Origin: CAWATG01 sp963785035
GTDB taxonomy: Bacteria; Actinomycetota; Acidimicrobiia; IMCC26256; CAWATG01
NCBI GenBank assembly: GCA_963785035.1
Contig: CAWATG010000015.1
Location: 1-64,000, forward strand
Direction of reading: 5' to 3'
DNA length: 64,000 nucleotides
Translations under genes and position numbers: made by a program
Shown: in pieces, positions 34,205 through 42,571 of the stretch
Layout of the letters: the number at the start of each line of letters is the position of its first letter
How positions within the stretch are numbered: the first letter of the stretch is position 1
The notes under the pieces: generated by a model
The model's input: only the letters and a program-made list of their open reading frames with translations
Database searches by the model: none
Told to the model about the DNA's origin: nothing

Positions 34205-34609
34205 TCAAGGGAGCAGGTTGAGGGCAGCGATGTTTGATCGGACGACGGTGAAGTGCCGTCTATCGAGTGTTGCGATGTCGATGGCGCCGAGTCGTTCGGC
34301 GGCGGCGATCACGGATGCGTCGACCGTGCCGAGCGGGAGGTCGCTGTACTGCGCCACGAGTTCGGCGATGCGCAACCAGTCCGATGCCGCGACTGGTTCG
34401 GCGATGAGATTGCCTGCGGCGAGATCCCCGAGGAAGCGAACCTCGGCCTCGAGGCCGAGCCGGGTGCTCAGCAGGTAGGTGACCTCGGTGATGACGAGGG
34501 TCGGCACGATCAGGGGCCCGGCGTGCGTTTCGAGCAGGTCGAGGCTCGCGCGGTGATGACGGTCGTCGCGGTCGATGTACGCGTACAGCGGGCCGGCATC
34601 GACGATCAG
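34205..34609 (-). CDS. vapC: VapC-like PIN-domain ribonuclease toxin, CTG start
   Basis: This 134-residue PIN protein has acidic residues in IVDAGPLYAYIDRDD, VITEVTYLL, VDASVIAAAERLG and ATLDRRHF, a complete VapC active site. The only start consistent with the overlap is CTG at 34609, whose last two bases and the next A form the vapB TGA stop (CTGA instead of ATGA). No ATG or GTG is available nearby in frame. Either CTG is used, or ATG was altered by mutation or base error. PIN toxins cleave tRNA or rRNA. Confidence 0.8.
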   Translation of the reverse strand: MIVDAGPLYAYIDRDDRHHRASLDLLETHAGPLIVPTLVITEVTYLLSTRLGLEAEVRFLGDLAAGNLIAEPVAASDWLRIAELVAQYSDLPLGTVDASVIAAAERLGAIDIATLDRRHFTVVRSNIAALNLLP

Positions 34610-34839
34610 TGCGATGAGCCGACCTCGTTCGCGAGGATCTCCTCGATTCGTTCGGAGATGTCGGAGCGCCCGCTCGCTCCGGCGCCTGCAGCGAGGAGTC
34701 GGCGCTTTCCTTGCGGTGCGGCGAGCAGCGTCTCGATCGCCTCGCGAGTGAGTTCTGACACGGTGGTCTTTCGACGCTCCGCTTCGTGTCGCAGCCGGGC
34801 ATCGAGATCGTCGGGGAGCTTGACCGTCGTGCGTCGCAT
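34606..34839 (-). CDS. vapB: VapB-like ribbon-helix-helix antitoxin
   Basis: This 77-residue protein starts MRRTTVKLPDDLDARLRHEAERRKTTVSELTREAIETLL, a CopG/RHH DNA-binding domain, and ends with an acidic toxin-binding tail (DISERIEEILANEVGSSH). It overlaps vapC by four bases. It should repress the operon and neutralise VapC. ATG 34839 is preferred over 34857 as conserved RHH sequence starts there. Confidence 0.85.
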   Translation of the reverse strand: MRRTTVKLPDDLDARLRHEAERRKTTVSELTREAIETLLAAPQGKRRLLAAGAGASGRSDISERIEEILANEVGSSH

Positions 34840-34866
34840 GTATGCCAGCATACCCAACTGGCGGCG

Positions 34867-35163
34867 TCAGCGCGATCGCGTGCGGTGGAACTCGACGGCG
34901 AACGTCGCAGGGTGGGGGAGCTCGACGTGGTGCTGGCGGGTCGGCGGGATGGCGACGGAGTCCCCGGCGTTGAGCGTGATGGGTCGGTCGGGTTCGTCGT
35001 CGAAGACGAAGGTGACGGTGCCCGTGTGGACGACAAGGCGTCCCCAGACCCCCTTGGCGAGACGGTGGGCGCGTAGGAGTCCGGCGGGAACGGTGGCATT
35101 GTCGAACACGTCCGTCGTGCGAACGTGTTCGAGTCCGTCGGGGAGCTGCGATGCGAGCGCCAT
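34867..35163 (-). CDS. DUF1971 cupin-like protein
   Basis: This 98-residue protein reads LPDGLEHVRTTDVFDNATVPAGLLRAHRLAKGVWGRLVVHTGTVTFVFDD ... SVAIPPTRQHHVELPHPATFAVEFHR, the whole DUF1971 (TehB/YeaR-like) cupin domain. Members are linked to tellurite or nitrate/nitrite stress but have no firm function. It is divergent from the CstR-like operon, 87 bases away, so it might share its operator. Confidence 0.85.
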   Translation of the reverse strand: MALASQLPDGLEHVRTTDVFDNATVPAGLLRAHRLAKGVWGRLVVHTGTVTFVFDDEPDRPITLNAGDSVAIPPTRQHHVELPHPATFAVEFHRTRSR

Positions 35164-35215
35164 GAGTTTCTCCTCGAAGTCTCGTGCGGCACCACACTAC
35201 CTTTCCCTACGCCTC

Positions 35216-35244
35216 TTGACTACCCCTAGGGGTATGGGTACTAT
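35216..35244 (+). promoter_or_regulatory. CstR-like promoter with operator in the spacer, leaderless start
   Basis: TTGACT (35216-35221), 17-base spacer and TACTAT (35239-35244) form the promoter. The perfect palindrome TACCCCTAGGGGTA (35221-35234) fills most of the spacer, so repressor binding would block polymerase. The ATG at 35251 lies 7 bases after the -10, indicating a leaderless mRNA and favouring it over ATG 35245. Confidence 0.75.
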
Positions 35245-35250
35245 ATGGCA

Positions 35251-35520
35251 ATGGAATTGCCTGCGGAGACCATTGACGACATTCAGAAGCGCCTGCGCCG
35301 TGTGGAGGGCCAGGTACGGGGCATCCAGCAGATGCTGGCCGACGGCCGGGATTGCCGGGACGTGGTGACCCAGCTGTCGGCGGCCAACAGGGCATTGGAG
35401 CAGGCCGGGTTCGTGCTGGTCGCGGCCGGTCTGACGTGGTGCCTGCAGGACCCGGCGCGTTCGGCGGCCCAGGGCTACGAACTCGCCGACGTCCAGAAGA
35501 TGTTCACCAAGCTGGCCTGA
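35251..35520 (+). CDS. cstR: CsoR/CstR-family repressor, probable persulfide sensor
   Basis: This 89-residue all-helical DUF156 repressor contains DIQKRLRRVEGQVRGIQQML and the two conserved cysteines Cys35 (DGRDCRD) and Cys64 (LTWCLQD). The copper-type CsoR has a His four residues before the second Cys; here it is Gly60, so a Cu(I) site is unlikely. The two-thiol arrangement is that of CstR, which reacts with persulfides. The operon it leads (persulfide dioxygenase, exporter) agrees. Confidence 0.82.
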   Translation: MELPAETIDDIQKRLRRVEGQVRGIQQMLADGRDCRDVVTQLSAANRALEQAGFVLVAAGLTWCLQDPARSAAQGYELADVQKMFTKLA

Positions 35521-35558
35521 CCAGGCCACCCATCCCTTCCACGGAAGAAGGAGCAGCC

Positions 35559-36944
35559 ATGTTCTTCCGCCAGTACGACCTCGCCTGCCTGTCGTTGTAC
35601 AGCTACCTGATCGGCGACACCACCACCGGCCGAGCCGTCGTCGTCGACCCGCAGCGCGACATCAGCGGCTACCTCGCCGACGCCGAAGCCAACGGCCTGA
35701 CCATCGAACGGGTCATCGAGACCCACTTCCACGCCGACTTCCTCTCCGGGCACCTCGAGCTCGCCGAAGCCACCGGCGCGAGCATCTCCTACGGCGACGT
35801 CGCCGACCCGGACTTCGCGATCGAACCGTTGGCGCACGGCCAGCTCCTCTCCCTCGGCGAGGTCACCCTCGAGATCCGCCACACCCCGGGCCATACACCC
35901 GAGAGCATCTCCATCGTCGTGTACCCGACGCCCGACGGCGAGCCGTGGGCTGTCCTGACCGGCGACGCCCTGTTCATCGGCGATGTCGGCCGTCCCGACC
36001 TGCTCACCTCGGTCGGCCGCACCGCCGACAGCCTCGCCCGCGACCTCTACCGATCCCTTCGGGAGCAGCTGCTCACCTTGCCCGACACGACTCTCGTCTA
36101 CCCCGCCCACGGCGCCGGGTCTGCCTGCGGCAAGAACCTCTCAACCGCGGCATCCTCCACCATCGGTGAGCAACGCAGCACCAACTACGCGCTGGCGCCG
36201 ATGACCGAGGACCAATTCGTGGAAGCTGTCACTGAGGGTCAGGGCATCGCTCCGCTCTACTTCGCGTTCGCCGCAGACGCCAACAAACGCGAACGTGACC
36301 TGCTCGACGACCACGAGCCCCCGCAGGAACTCACCATCGAGGAAGCACTCGACCTGGCCCGAGCCGGCGCTGTGCTGCTCGACACCCGCGCCCCGGAATC
36401 CTTCGCGTCCGGGCACCTCCGCGGGTCGATCAACGTGGGTCTCGACGGTCGTTTCGCCGAGTACGCCGGCAACATCGTCCGCCCCGGCCAGCAGGTCGTC
36501 CTTCTCGGCGATGCCGGGCGTGGCACCGAAGCCAAGATCCGTCTCGCCCGCATCGGTTTCGACGCCGTCGTCGGCGAGGTCACCGACATCGAGTCCCAGC
36601 TCACCGCCCACCCGGAGCTCGCTGACGCAGCCCGGCGCCTGCCCGCCGCCGACGTGGCCGCCTGGCTCGCTGAGGAACCCGACCTCCAGATCGTCGACGT
36701 CCGCAACCCTGCAGAGACCAAGGTCGGCGGCACGGTCCCGGGTGCGCGCAACCTGCCCTTGCCTCAGCTGCTGGACCACCTCGACGACCTCGATCGCGCC
36801 CGACCCAGCGTCGTCTATTGCGCCGGCGGCTACCGGTCGTCGGTCGCAGCGTCGGTCCTGCGCGCCCACGGCTTCACCCACGTGGCCGACCTCATCGGCG
36901 GTTACCCCGCCTGGCTCACCCACGCCCACCTTCAGGAGGTCTGA
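35559..36944 (+). CDS. Persulfide dioxygenase-rhodanese fusion (CstB-like)
   Basis: This 461-residue enzyme starts at ATG 35559 (AAGGAG upstream). Residues 1-240 are a metallo-beta-lactamase fold with THFHADFLSGH (His56, His58, Asp60) and HTPGHTPES, as in ETHE1/CstB non-heme Fe persulfide dioxygenases. Two rhodanese domains follow. The first (LLDTRAPESFASGH) has VVLLGDAG where the active-site Cys would be, hence inactive; the second has VVYCAGGYRSS with Cys at about 421. It oxidises persulfide to sulfite and may make thiosulfate. Confidence 0.92.
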   Translation: MFFRQYDLACLSLYSYLIGDTTTGRAVVVDPQRDISGYLADAEANGLTIERVIETHFHADFLSGHLELAEATGASISYGDVADPDFAIEPLAHGQLLSLGEVTLEIRHTPGHTPESISIVVYPTPDGEPWAVLTGDALFIGDVGRPDLLTSVGRTADSLARDLYRSLREQLLTLPDTTLVYPAHGAGSACGKNLSTAASSTIGEQRSTNYALAPMTEDQFVEAVTEGQGIAPLYFAFAADANKRERDLLDDHEPPQELTIEEALDLARAGAVLLDTRAPESFASGHLRGSINVGLDGRFAEYAGNIVRPGQQVVLLGDAGRGTEAKIRLARIGFDAVVGEVTDIESQLTAHPELADAARRLPAADVAAWLAEEPDLQIVDVRNPAETKVGGTVPGARNLPLPQLLDHLDDLDRARPSVVYCAGGYRSSVAASVLRAHGFTHVADLIGGYPAWLTHAHLQEV

Positions 36945-36949
36945 ACCAC

Positions 36950-37081
36950 ATGTCAGGACGAGGCGCCATACGAGACACCACCCCCACTGCCGCCCACGAA
37001 CGCGCCGACACCGACCTGGTGCCCGACGTCCACGCTGCCGACCAATGGGCTGGCGGTCACGCACCCGGCACCGTGGTCTGA
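36950..37081 (+). CDS. Short rhodanese-like stub
   Basis: From ATG 36950 (GGAGG 12 bases upstream) a 43-residue frame ends DLVPDVHAADQWAGGHAPGTVV and stop. The pattern follows a rhodanese start (L.DVR..DEW..GH.PG) but ends before any catalytic Cys. It sits between the dioxygenase and the exporter, where complete rhodanese genes are common. Probably a truncated gene; the peptide may still be made. Confidence 0.45.
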   Translation: MSGRGAIRDTTPTAAHERADTDLVPDVHAADQWAGGHAPGTVV

Positions 37082-37090
37082 CATCCCGCC

Positions 37091-37910
37091 GTGCGCGCCC
37101 TGCTGGCATCACCCCTCGGGTTCCTCATCGGTCTATCCCTCGGCGCGCTCGGGGGCGGCGGCTCGATCCTCGCCGTTCCCGCCCTCGTCTACGGCGCCGG
37201 GCAGGATCCCAAGGCCGCCACCGCCACGAGCCTTCTCGTGGTCGGAGCGGCGTCGCTCGTCGGGATGGGTTCCCACTGGCGAGCCGGGCCGCGTCCGGCT
37301 CGGGACCGGGATCGTGTTCGGGTTGACTGGCATCGGTGGGTCGATCGCAGGTTCCGCGCTCAATCGCCATGTCGATCCGAACGTCCTGCTCCTCGGGTTC
37401 GCCGTCCTCGTGTGCGTTGCCGCCTGGCGGATGCTCACCGGCTGTCCCACGTGCACCAAGGTCGGCGAAACCCGCGCGGTCGCCGGCCGGTCCGGAACGA
37501 CGCTGACGATGGTGCGCCAGCAGATCGACATCCGCACCGTCCTCACCGTGCTCGTCGCCGGGACCGCGGTCGGGTTTCTCACCGGCCTCTTCGGCGTCGG
37601 CGGTGGGTTCGTGATCGTCCCCGCCCTCGCTCTCGGCCTCAAGCTTCCGATGCCCGAAGCCATCGGAACGTCCCTGCTGGTCATCGCCATCAACTCGGGG
37701 GTCGCCCTCACCACGCGCCTCGCCACCACCAGCATCGACTGGCACATCACCCTTCCCTTCACGATCGCCGCGATCGCCGGGGTCATCTCCGGGGGCAAGG
37801 CCGCCGGCAGGCTCGACCCCGAGCGCAGCCTCCGCTGGTTTTCCGGCCTACTCGTCGCCGTCGCCGTCTACACCGCCGTCCGGGCCGGCACCGCCCTGAC
37901 GCTGACGTGA
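37091..37910 (+). pseudogene. TauE/SafE-family sulfite exporter-like membrane protein, one-base frameshift
   Basis: GTG 37091 begins VRALLASPLGFLIGLSLGALGGGGSILAVPALVYGAGQ, the TauE/SafE N-terminus. Near 37288-37290 (GCCGGGCCGCG) an extra C shifts the frame; homology continues as GRVRLGTGIVFGLTGIGGSIAGS and then AVGFLTGLFGVGGGFVIVPALAL. With the extra base removed the protein is about 273 residues and complete. It likely exports sulfite or other sulfur oxyanion made by the dioxygenase. Sequencing error and real mutation are both possible. Confidence 0.8.
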
Positions 37911-37926
37911 CGTGACGTGACGTGAC
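37903..37926. repeat. Five-base tandem repeat overlapping the exporter stop
   Basis: The unit TGACG occurs four times followed by TGAC. The exporter stop codon TGA (37908-37910) lies within it. As five is not a multiple of three, changes in copy number could alter the C-terminus. Confidence 0.8.
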
Positions 37927-38025
37927 CTCCCACCGAATAGCGGGCGCCACCGGCCGCCCCGCCCGCGTCGTCGCCACCGGTTCCCGACGCCGGACCCACA
38001 CCGTGAGCGTTGGGTTGACCCAGCC

Positions 38026-38066
38026 TTAGATTTTAGTTCATCTAATTCTGGACTGAATCCAGATTC
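38026..38066. promoter_or_regulatory. Fur-box-like inverted repeats upstream of furA
   Basis: Upstream of furA lie TTAGAT..ATCTAA (38026-38045), TCTGGA..TCCAGA (38047-38063) and the overlapping GAATC-CA-GATTC (38055-38066), in the only AT-rich segment of the area. FurA autoregulates furA-katG in mycobacteria and streptomycetes, so these are candidate FurA sites. Confidence 0.6.
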
Positions 38067-38083
38067 TTTGGTAGCCTGGCTCC

Positions 38084-38524
38084 ATGAAGTCGAACGATCC
38101 GTTGACCGCGCAGCTCCTTCGCGAGTGCGGCGTGCAGGTCACGGCGCAGCGGCTTGCGGTGCTACGGGCGGTCGTCAGTGGGCCGCACCGGACCGCCGAT
38201 GATGTCGAGGCGATCGTGCGTGCCGAGATCGGCGCGATCTCCCGTCAGGCGGTCTATGACGCGCTCGGGATCCTCACCGAGAAGGGTCTGTTGCGCCGGA
38301 TACAACCCGCGGGCTCACCGGCACGGTACGAGGCCCGGGTGGGGGACAACCACCATCACCTCATCTGCCGTGCGTGTGGCCGGACGGTTGATGTCGATTG
38401 CGCGGTGGGGGAGGTTCCGTGCCTGACCGCGTCTGACGATGCCGGCTTCGAGATAGACGAGGCAGAAGTCATCTATTGGGGCCGCTGCCCAAGCTGCGTC
38501 GCGTCGGCACCGCCGAGCGACTGA
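38084..38524 (+). CDS. furA: Fur-family regulator (FurA/PerR-like) upstream of katG
   Basis: This 146-residue Fur protein has a winged helix (VTAQRLAVLRAV, AISRQAVYDALGILTEKGLLRRI) and a metal-binding dimer domain with NHHHLICRACGRTVDVDC and the C-terminal CPSC zinc pair. In actinobacteria FurA senses peroxide or iron and represses katG. The katG gene follows 48 bases downstream. Confidence 0.92.
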   Translation: MKSNDPLTAQLLRECGVQVTAQRLAVLRAVVSGPHRTADDVEAIVRAEIGAISRQAVYDALGILTEKGLLRRIQPAGSPARYEARVGDNHHHLICRACGRTVDVDCAVGEVPCLTASDDAGFEIDEAEVIYWGRCPSCVASAPPSD

Positions 38525-38572
38525 ACCAGACAACCGTCGCGACCCGCGGCGACGATCACCGAGGAGCGATCG

Positions 38573-40747
38573 ATGACGACCGAAGAAGCCAACACCACCA
38601 GCGCCAAGGCAACGTGCCCAGTCGTGCACGGAGCCCACACGTCGACGGCGAGCTCGACGATGGACTTCTGGCCGGGCACGCTGAACCTCGACATTCTGCA
38701 CCAACAGGATGCGAAAACCGATCCGATGGAACCTGGTTTCGACTACCGAAAGGCAGTCCAGGGGCTCGACTTCGCCGCGATCAAGCAGGATCTGCGCGAC
38801 CTGATGACCGACAGCCAGGCGTGGTGGCCGGCGGACTGGGGTCACTACGGCGGGCTGATGATCCGCATGGCCTGGCACTCTGCTGGTACCTACCGCATCG
38901 CCGACGGGCGAGGCGGCGCCGGCACCGGCAACCAGCGGTTCGCACCGCTGAACTCGTGGCCCGACAATGTGAACCTCGATAAGGCGAGGCGGTTGCTGTG
39001 GCCGATCAAGAGGAGGTACGGCAATAAGATCAGCTGGGCCGACCTGATCGTCCTGGCCGGAACGGTTGCGTACGAGTCGATGGGCCTGCCCATCTACGGG
39101 TTCGGGTTTGGGCGCGCTGATATCTGGCACCCGGAGAAGGACATCGCCTGGGGCTCCGAGAAGGAGTGGCTCGCTTCCGAGCGGTACGGCGACGACGATC
39201 GCGAGTCCCTGGAGGACCCGTTGGCCGCAGTCCAGATGGGACTCATTTACGTGAATCCCGAAGGTGTCGGCGGCCAACCCGATCCGCTCCGTACCGCAGA
39301 GGACGTCCGCATCACATTCGCCCGCATGGCCATGAACGACGAGGAGACGGTCGCGCTCACCGCTGGCGGTCACACGGTCGGCAAGACCCATGGCAACGGA
39401 AACGCCGATCTGCTCGGCCCCGACCCCGAAGCAGCGGAGGTCGAGGACCAGGGTCTGGGATGGGTGAACACGACCACACGTGGCGTCGGACGTGACACGG
39501 TGACCAGCGGCCTCGAAGGTGCCTGGACCACGAACCCCACCGTGTGGGACAACGGTTACTTCGACCTGTTGCTCAACTACGAGTGGGAGCTCCGCAAGAG
39601 CCCCGCCGGTGCATGGCAGTGGGAACCGATCGACATGCCAGAGGACGTCAAGCCCGTTGACGCCGAAGACCCGACGGTCCGCCGGAACCCGATCATGACC
39701 GACGCCGACATGGCCATGAAGGTCGATCCTGACTACGCGCAGATCGCGCAGCGATTCCACAACGACTTCGGCTATTTCACAGAGGTCTTCGCACGGGCCT
39801 GGTTCAAGCTGACCCACCGCGACATGGGCCCCAAGACCCGCTACCTCGGTCCCGACGTGCCGCCCGAGGACCTGCTCTGGCAGGACCCGGTACCAGCCGG
39901 CTCCACGGACTACGACACCGATGCGGTCAAGGAGCGGATCGCGGCGAGCGGGCTGACCGTCCGCGAGCTCGTCGCCACGGCATGGGACAGCGCACGGACC
40001 TATCGAGGCTCCGACATGCGAGGTGGCGCCAACGGCGCCCGGATCCGCCTGGCTCCACAGAAGGACTGGGTCGGTAACGAACCCGAACGGTTCGCCAAGG
40101 TGCTGGCCGCGTACGAGACCATCGCAGCCGACACTGGCGCCAGCGTGGCCGACCTGATCGTCCTCGGTGGTTCGGTTGGAATCGAGCGTGCCGCCGATGC
40201 CGCCGGATACGACATCACGGTTCCGTTCTCACCCGGGCGTGGCGACGCCACCGACGCGACGACCGACGCCGACTCGTTTGCCTACCTCGAACCTCTCCAC
40301 GACGGCTACCGCAACTGGCTCAAGGACGACTACGCCGTACCAGCCGAGGAGCTCCTGCTCGACCGCACGCAGCTGATGGGGCTCACCGCACCGGAGATGA
40401 CCGTGCTCATCGGCGGCCTTCGAGTGCTCGGCACCAACCACGCCGGCGTCAAGCACGGTGTGCTTACCGATAGCGAGGGTGCGTTGACCAACGACTTCTT
40501 CGTTAACCTCACCGATATGGCCAACACCTGGACACCTGCCAGGAACGGCACCTACGAGATCCGCGACCGCGCGACCGGAGACCTCCGGTGGACCGCCACA
40601 CGGGTAGACCTCGTCTTCGGATCGAACTCGATCCTGCGCTCCTACGCCGAGCTGTACGCGCAGGACGACAACCAGGAGAAGTTCGTGTACGACTTCGTCG
40701 CCGCGTGGACAAAGGTCATGAACGCCGACCGCTTCGACTTGAGCTGA
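38573..40747 (+). CDS. katG: Catalase-peroxidase KatG
   Basis: This 724-residue bifunctional heme enzyme removes H2O2. Visible are the distal triad Arg98, Trp101 and His102 (IRMAWHSAGTYR), the proximal His267 (LTAGGHTVGKTHG), and the Met-Tyr-Trp adduct residues Trp101, Tyr226 (LIYVNPEG) and Met252. The length and both homologous halves are complete. GAGGAG precedes ATG 38573. It is probably co-transcribed with furA, with dps 21 bases downstream. Confidence 0.98.
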   Translation: MTTEEANTTSAKATCPVVHGAHTSTASSTMDFWPGTLNLDILHQQDAKTDPMEPGFDYRKAVQGLDFAAIKQDLRDLMTDSQAWWPADWGHYGGLMIRMAWHSAGTYRIADGRGGAGTGNQRFAPLNSWPDNVNLDKARRLLWPIKRRYGNKISWADLIVLAGTVAYESMGLPIYGFGFGRADIWHPEKDIAWGSEKEWLASERYGDDDRESLEDPLAAVQMGLIYVNPEGVGGQPDPLRTAEDVRITFARMAMNDEETVALTAGGHTVGKTHGNGNADLLGPDPEAAEVEDQGLGWVNTTTRGVGRDTVTSGLEGAWTTNPTVWDNGYFDLLLNYEWELRKSPAGAWQWEPIDMPEDVKPVDAEDPTVRRNPIMTDADMAMKVDPDYAQIAQRFHNDFGYFTEVFARAWFKLTHRDMGPKTRYLGPDVPPEDLLWQDPVPAGSTDYDTDAVKERIAASGLTVRELVATAWDSARTYRGSDMRGGANGARIRLAPQKDWVGNEPERFAKVLAAYETIAADTGASVADLIVLGGSVGIERAADAAGYDITVPFSPGRGDATDATTDADSFAYLEPLHDGYRNWLKDDYAVPAEELLLDRTQLMGLTAPEMTVLIGGLRVLGTNHAGVKHGVLTDSEGALTNDFFVNLTDMANTWTPARNGTYEIRDRATGDLRWTATRVDLVFGSNSILRSYAELYAQDDNQEKFVYDFVAAWTKVMNADRFDLS

Positions 40748-40767
40748 TCGTACGAGGAGGAACTGTT

Positions 40768-41247
40768 ATGTCGCATGACCTACCCATCGACATCGGGATC
40801 GCCGAGGCCGACCGCCTCGACATCGCCGGTGGTCTGTCACGGATGCTCGCCGACACTTACACGCTCTACCTGAAGACCCACAACTACCACTGGAACGTCA
40901 CGGGCCCCATGTTCCAGACCCTCCACCTCATGTTCGAGGCGCAGTACCTCGAGCTCGCCCTCGCCGTCGACCTCATCGCCGAACGCATCCGGGCCCTCGG
41001 CTCGCCGGCACCCGCGACCTACCGCGAGTTCGCCGAGCTCGCCTCGATCAGCGAGGACGACGACGCCCCCGACGCCACGGAGATGATTCGCCGTCTCGTG
41101 AAGGGCCAGGAGACGGTGGTGCGCACCGCCCGCTCCGTCTTCCCGGTCGTGCAGCGCGTGAGTGACGAACCCACCGCCGACCTGCTCACCCAGCGCATGC
41201 AGGTCCACGAGAAGACCGCATGGATGTTGCGCAGCCTCCTCGACTAG
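40768..41247 (+). CDS. dps: Dps-family ferritin-like DNA-protection protein
   Basis: This 159-residue Dps protein has the ferroxidase signature THNYHWNVTGPMFQTLHLMFEAQY (His-Trp-Asn, with Asp/Glu ligands in the next helix LALAVDLIAERIRALG). Dps forms a 12-mer that oxidises Fe(II) with H2O2 and shields DNA. The SD GAGGAGG is strong. Location after katG fits a peroxide-response unit under FurA. Confidence 0.92.
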   Translation: MSHDLPIDIGIAEADRLDIAGGLSRMLADTYTLYLKTHNYHWNVTGPMFQTLHLMFEAQYLELALAVDLIAERIRALGSPAPATYREFAELASISEDDDAPDATEMIRRLVKGQETVVRTARSVFPVVQRVSDEPTADLLTQRMQVHEKTAWMLRSLLD

Positions 41248-41413
41248 AGATCCCGGGCAGTTCGGCGCCGAATTGCTCGGGGGCGGGGAGCTCACGTCGG
41301 CGTCGTTCGCAGGCAAGGACATCGTGCGTTGGTTCTGGGCCGAGCCGGCATCGACCACCAAGATGAGCGATGCGCGGAGACAGCGGACGCGGCGTGACGA
41401 GTAGGGTCCATCG
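41248..41413. other. Intergenic between dps and nitrilase
   Basis: 165 bases without a gene or clear hairpin. A plus-strand run here belongs to no recognisable family. Confidence 0.4.
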
Positions 41414-42337
41414 GTGAGCTTCGACGGTGGCACTGGATCCTTGAAAGTGGCAGCGGTGCAGGCGACACCGGTGTTTCTCGATCGTGCTGCGACGGTCGAG
41501 GTCGCGGCCCGCCACGTCGTGTCGGCCAATGCTGAACTGGTCGTGTTCCCGGAATCGTTCGTCCCGGGGTACCCCGACTGGGTGTGGCGCCGGTCCCCAA
41601 TGAGCGATGGCGATTGGTACGCCCGGTTCGTCGCCAACGCCGTGCGCGTCGAAGGCACCGACCTTGAACCGCTGCGTGATGCTGCCCACGATGCGGGGAC
41701 GACCGTAGCGGTGGGTGTCACCGAGCGATCCCGGTCGGACACCTTGTACAACACGGTCGTGTACATCGGAGCTACGGGCGAGATCGTGGGCCGGCACCGC
41801 AAGCTGGTGCCCACGGGCGCCGAGCGGCTGGTGTGGGGCAACGGCAACGATCACCTGTTGACCGTGATCGATGTCGGCGGCGTCACGGTCGGCTCGTTGA
41901 TCTGCTGGGAGAATTACATGCCGCTCGCTCGGATGGCGATGTATGAGCGCGGGATCGACGTGCTGTTGGCGCCGACGTGGGACAACAGCGACGAGTGGGT
42001 GCCGACGCTTCGTCACATCGCCAAGGAGGGCCAGATCTTCGTGATCGGTGTGACCGCGTTTCTGCGCGGCTGCGACGTGCCGAGGGATCTTCCCGATGCT
42101 GATGAGATGTACGGCGGCGACGACGATTTCATGTCGCGAGGCAACACCACGATCGTGGCGCCAGGCGGCGAGGTGCTCGCCGGACCGCTGATCGGCGAAG
42201 CGGGTGTCGTGTCGGCGGAACTGGATCTGTCGCGTATCGCAGCGGGACGGCGCATGTTCGACCCGACTGGTCACTACGCCCGCCCCGACGTGCTGTCACT
42301 GCGCCAACCCGTCACTGGCGACCCTCGAGCAACCTGA
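41414..42337 (+). CDS. Nitrilase/cyanide-hydratase family carbon-nitrogen hydrolase
   Basis: This 307-residue enzyme has the full catalytic set: Glu47 (VVFPESFVPGYP), Lys130 (GRHRKLVPTGAERLVW) and Cys164 (LICWENYMPLARM). FPESF, HRKLVPT and CWEN are those of true nitrilases, converting nitriles to acids and ammonia, rather than amidases. GTG 41414 is chosen because upstream sequence is not coding. Single gene; no regulator next to it. Confidence 0.92.
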   Translation: MSFDGGTGSLKVAAVQATPVFLDRAATVEVAARHVVSANAELVVFPESFVPGYPDWVWRRSPMSDGDWYARFVANAVRVEGTDLEPLRDAAHDAGTTVAVGVTERSRSDTLYNTVVYIGATGEIVGRHRKLVPTGAERLVWGNGNDHLLTVIDVGGVTVGSLICWENYMPLARMAMYERGIDVLLAPTWDNSDEWVPTLRHIAKEGQIFVIGVTAFLRGCDVPRDLPDADEMYGGDDDFMSRGNTTIVAPGGEVLAGPLIGEAGVVSAELDLSRIAAGRRMFDPTGHYARPDVLSLRQPVTGDPRAT

Positions 42338-42571
42338 CGGCGGACTCGTTCGTCGACGCGTTCTGCTTCGCGTGGGCGGCGCTCCACCTGGACACTGTTG
42401 TCGTCGAAGGCTGAGCGCGCGATGCGCGCCATTTGGTACTTGCGTGGCGCGAGGGAATCTGTGGTGTGCCGAGGCGGGTTTCGTGCCTGACCGTCGATGC
42501 GGCGGTCAGCTCCATCCACGTCTTGGGAGGTCTATCCATGCACCAAATCTGTTCGACCCTGAACCACGCTC
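42338..42571. other. Space between nitrilase and the broken radical-SAM gene
   Basis: A frame at 42341-42412 reads LTADSFVDAFCFAWAALHLDTVVVEG and stop, protein-like but of no family known to me. No start or promoter recognised. The N-terminal part of the following gene is not found here. Confidence 0.3.

Noticed and set aside
35245..35250. ATG 35245 as the CstR-like start
   Set aside because: It overlaps the -10 box (TACTAT ends at 35244); ATG 35251 fits the expected transcription start and begins the conserved sequence.
38315..39817. 500-codon minus-strand frame
   Set aside because: Antisense to furA and katG; no recognisable domain.
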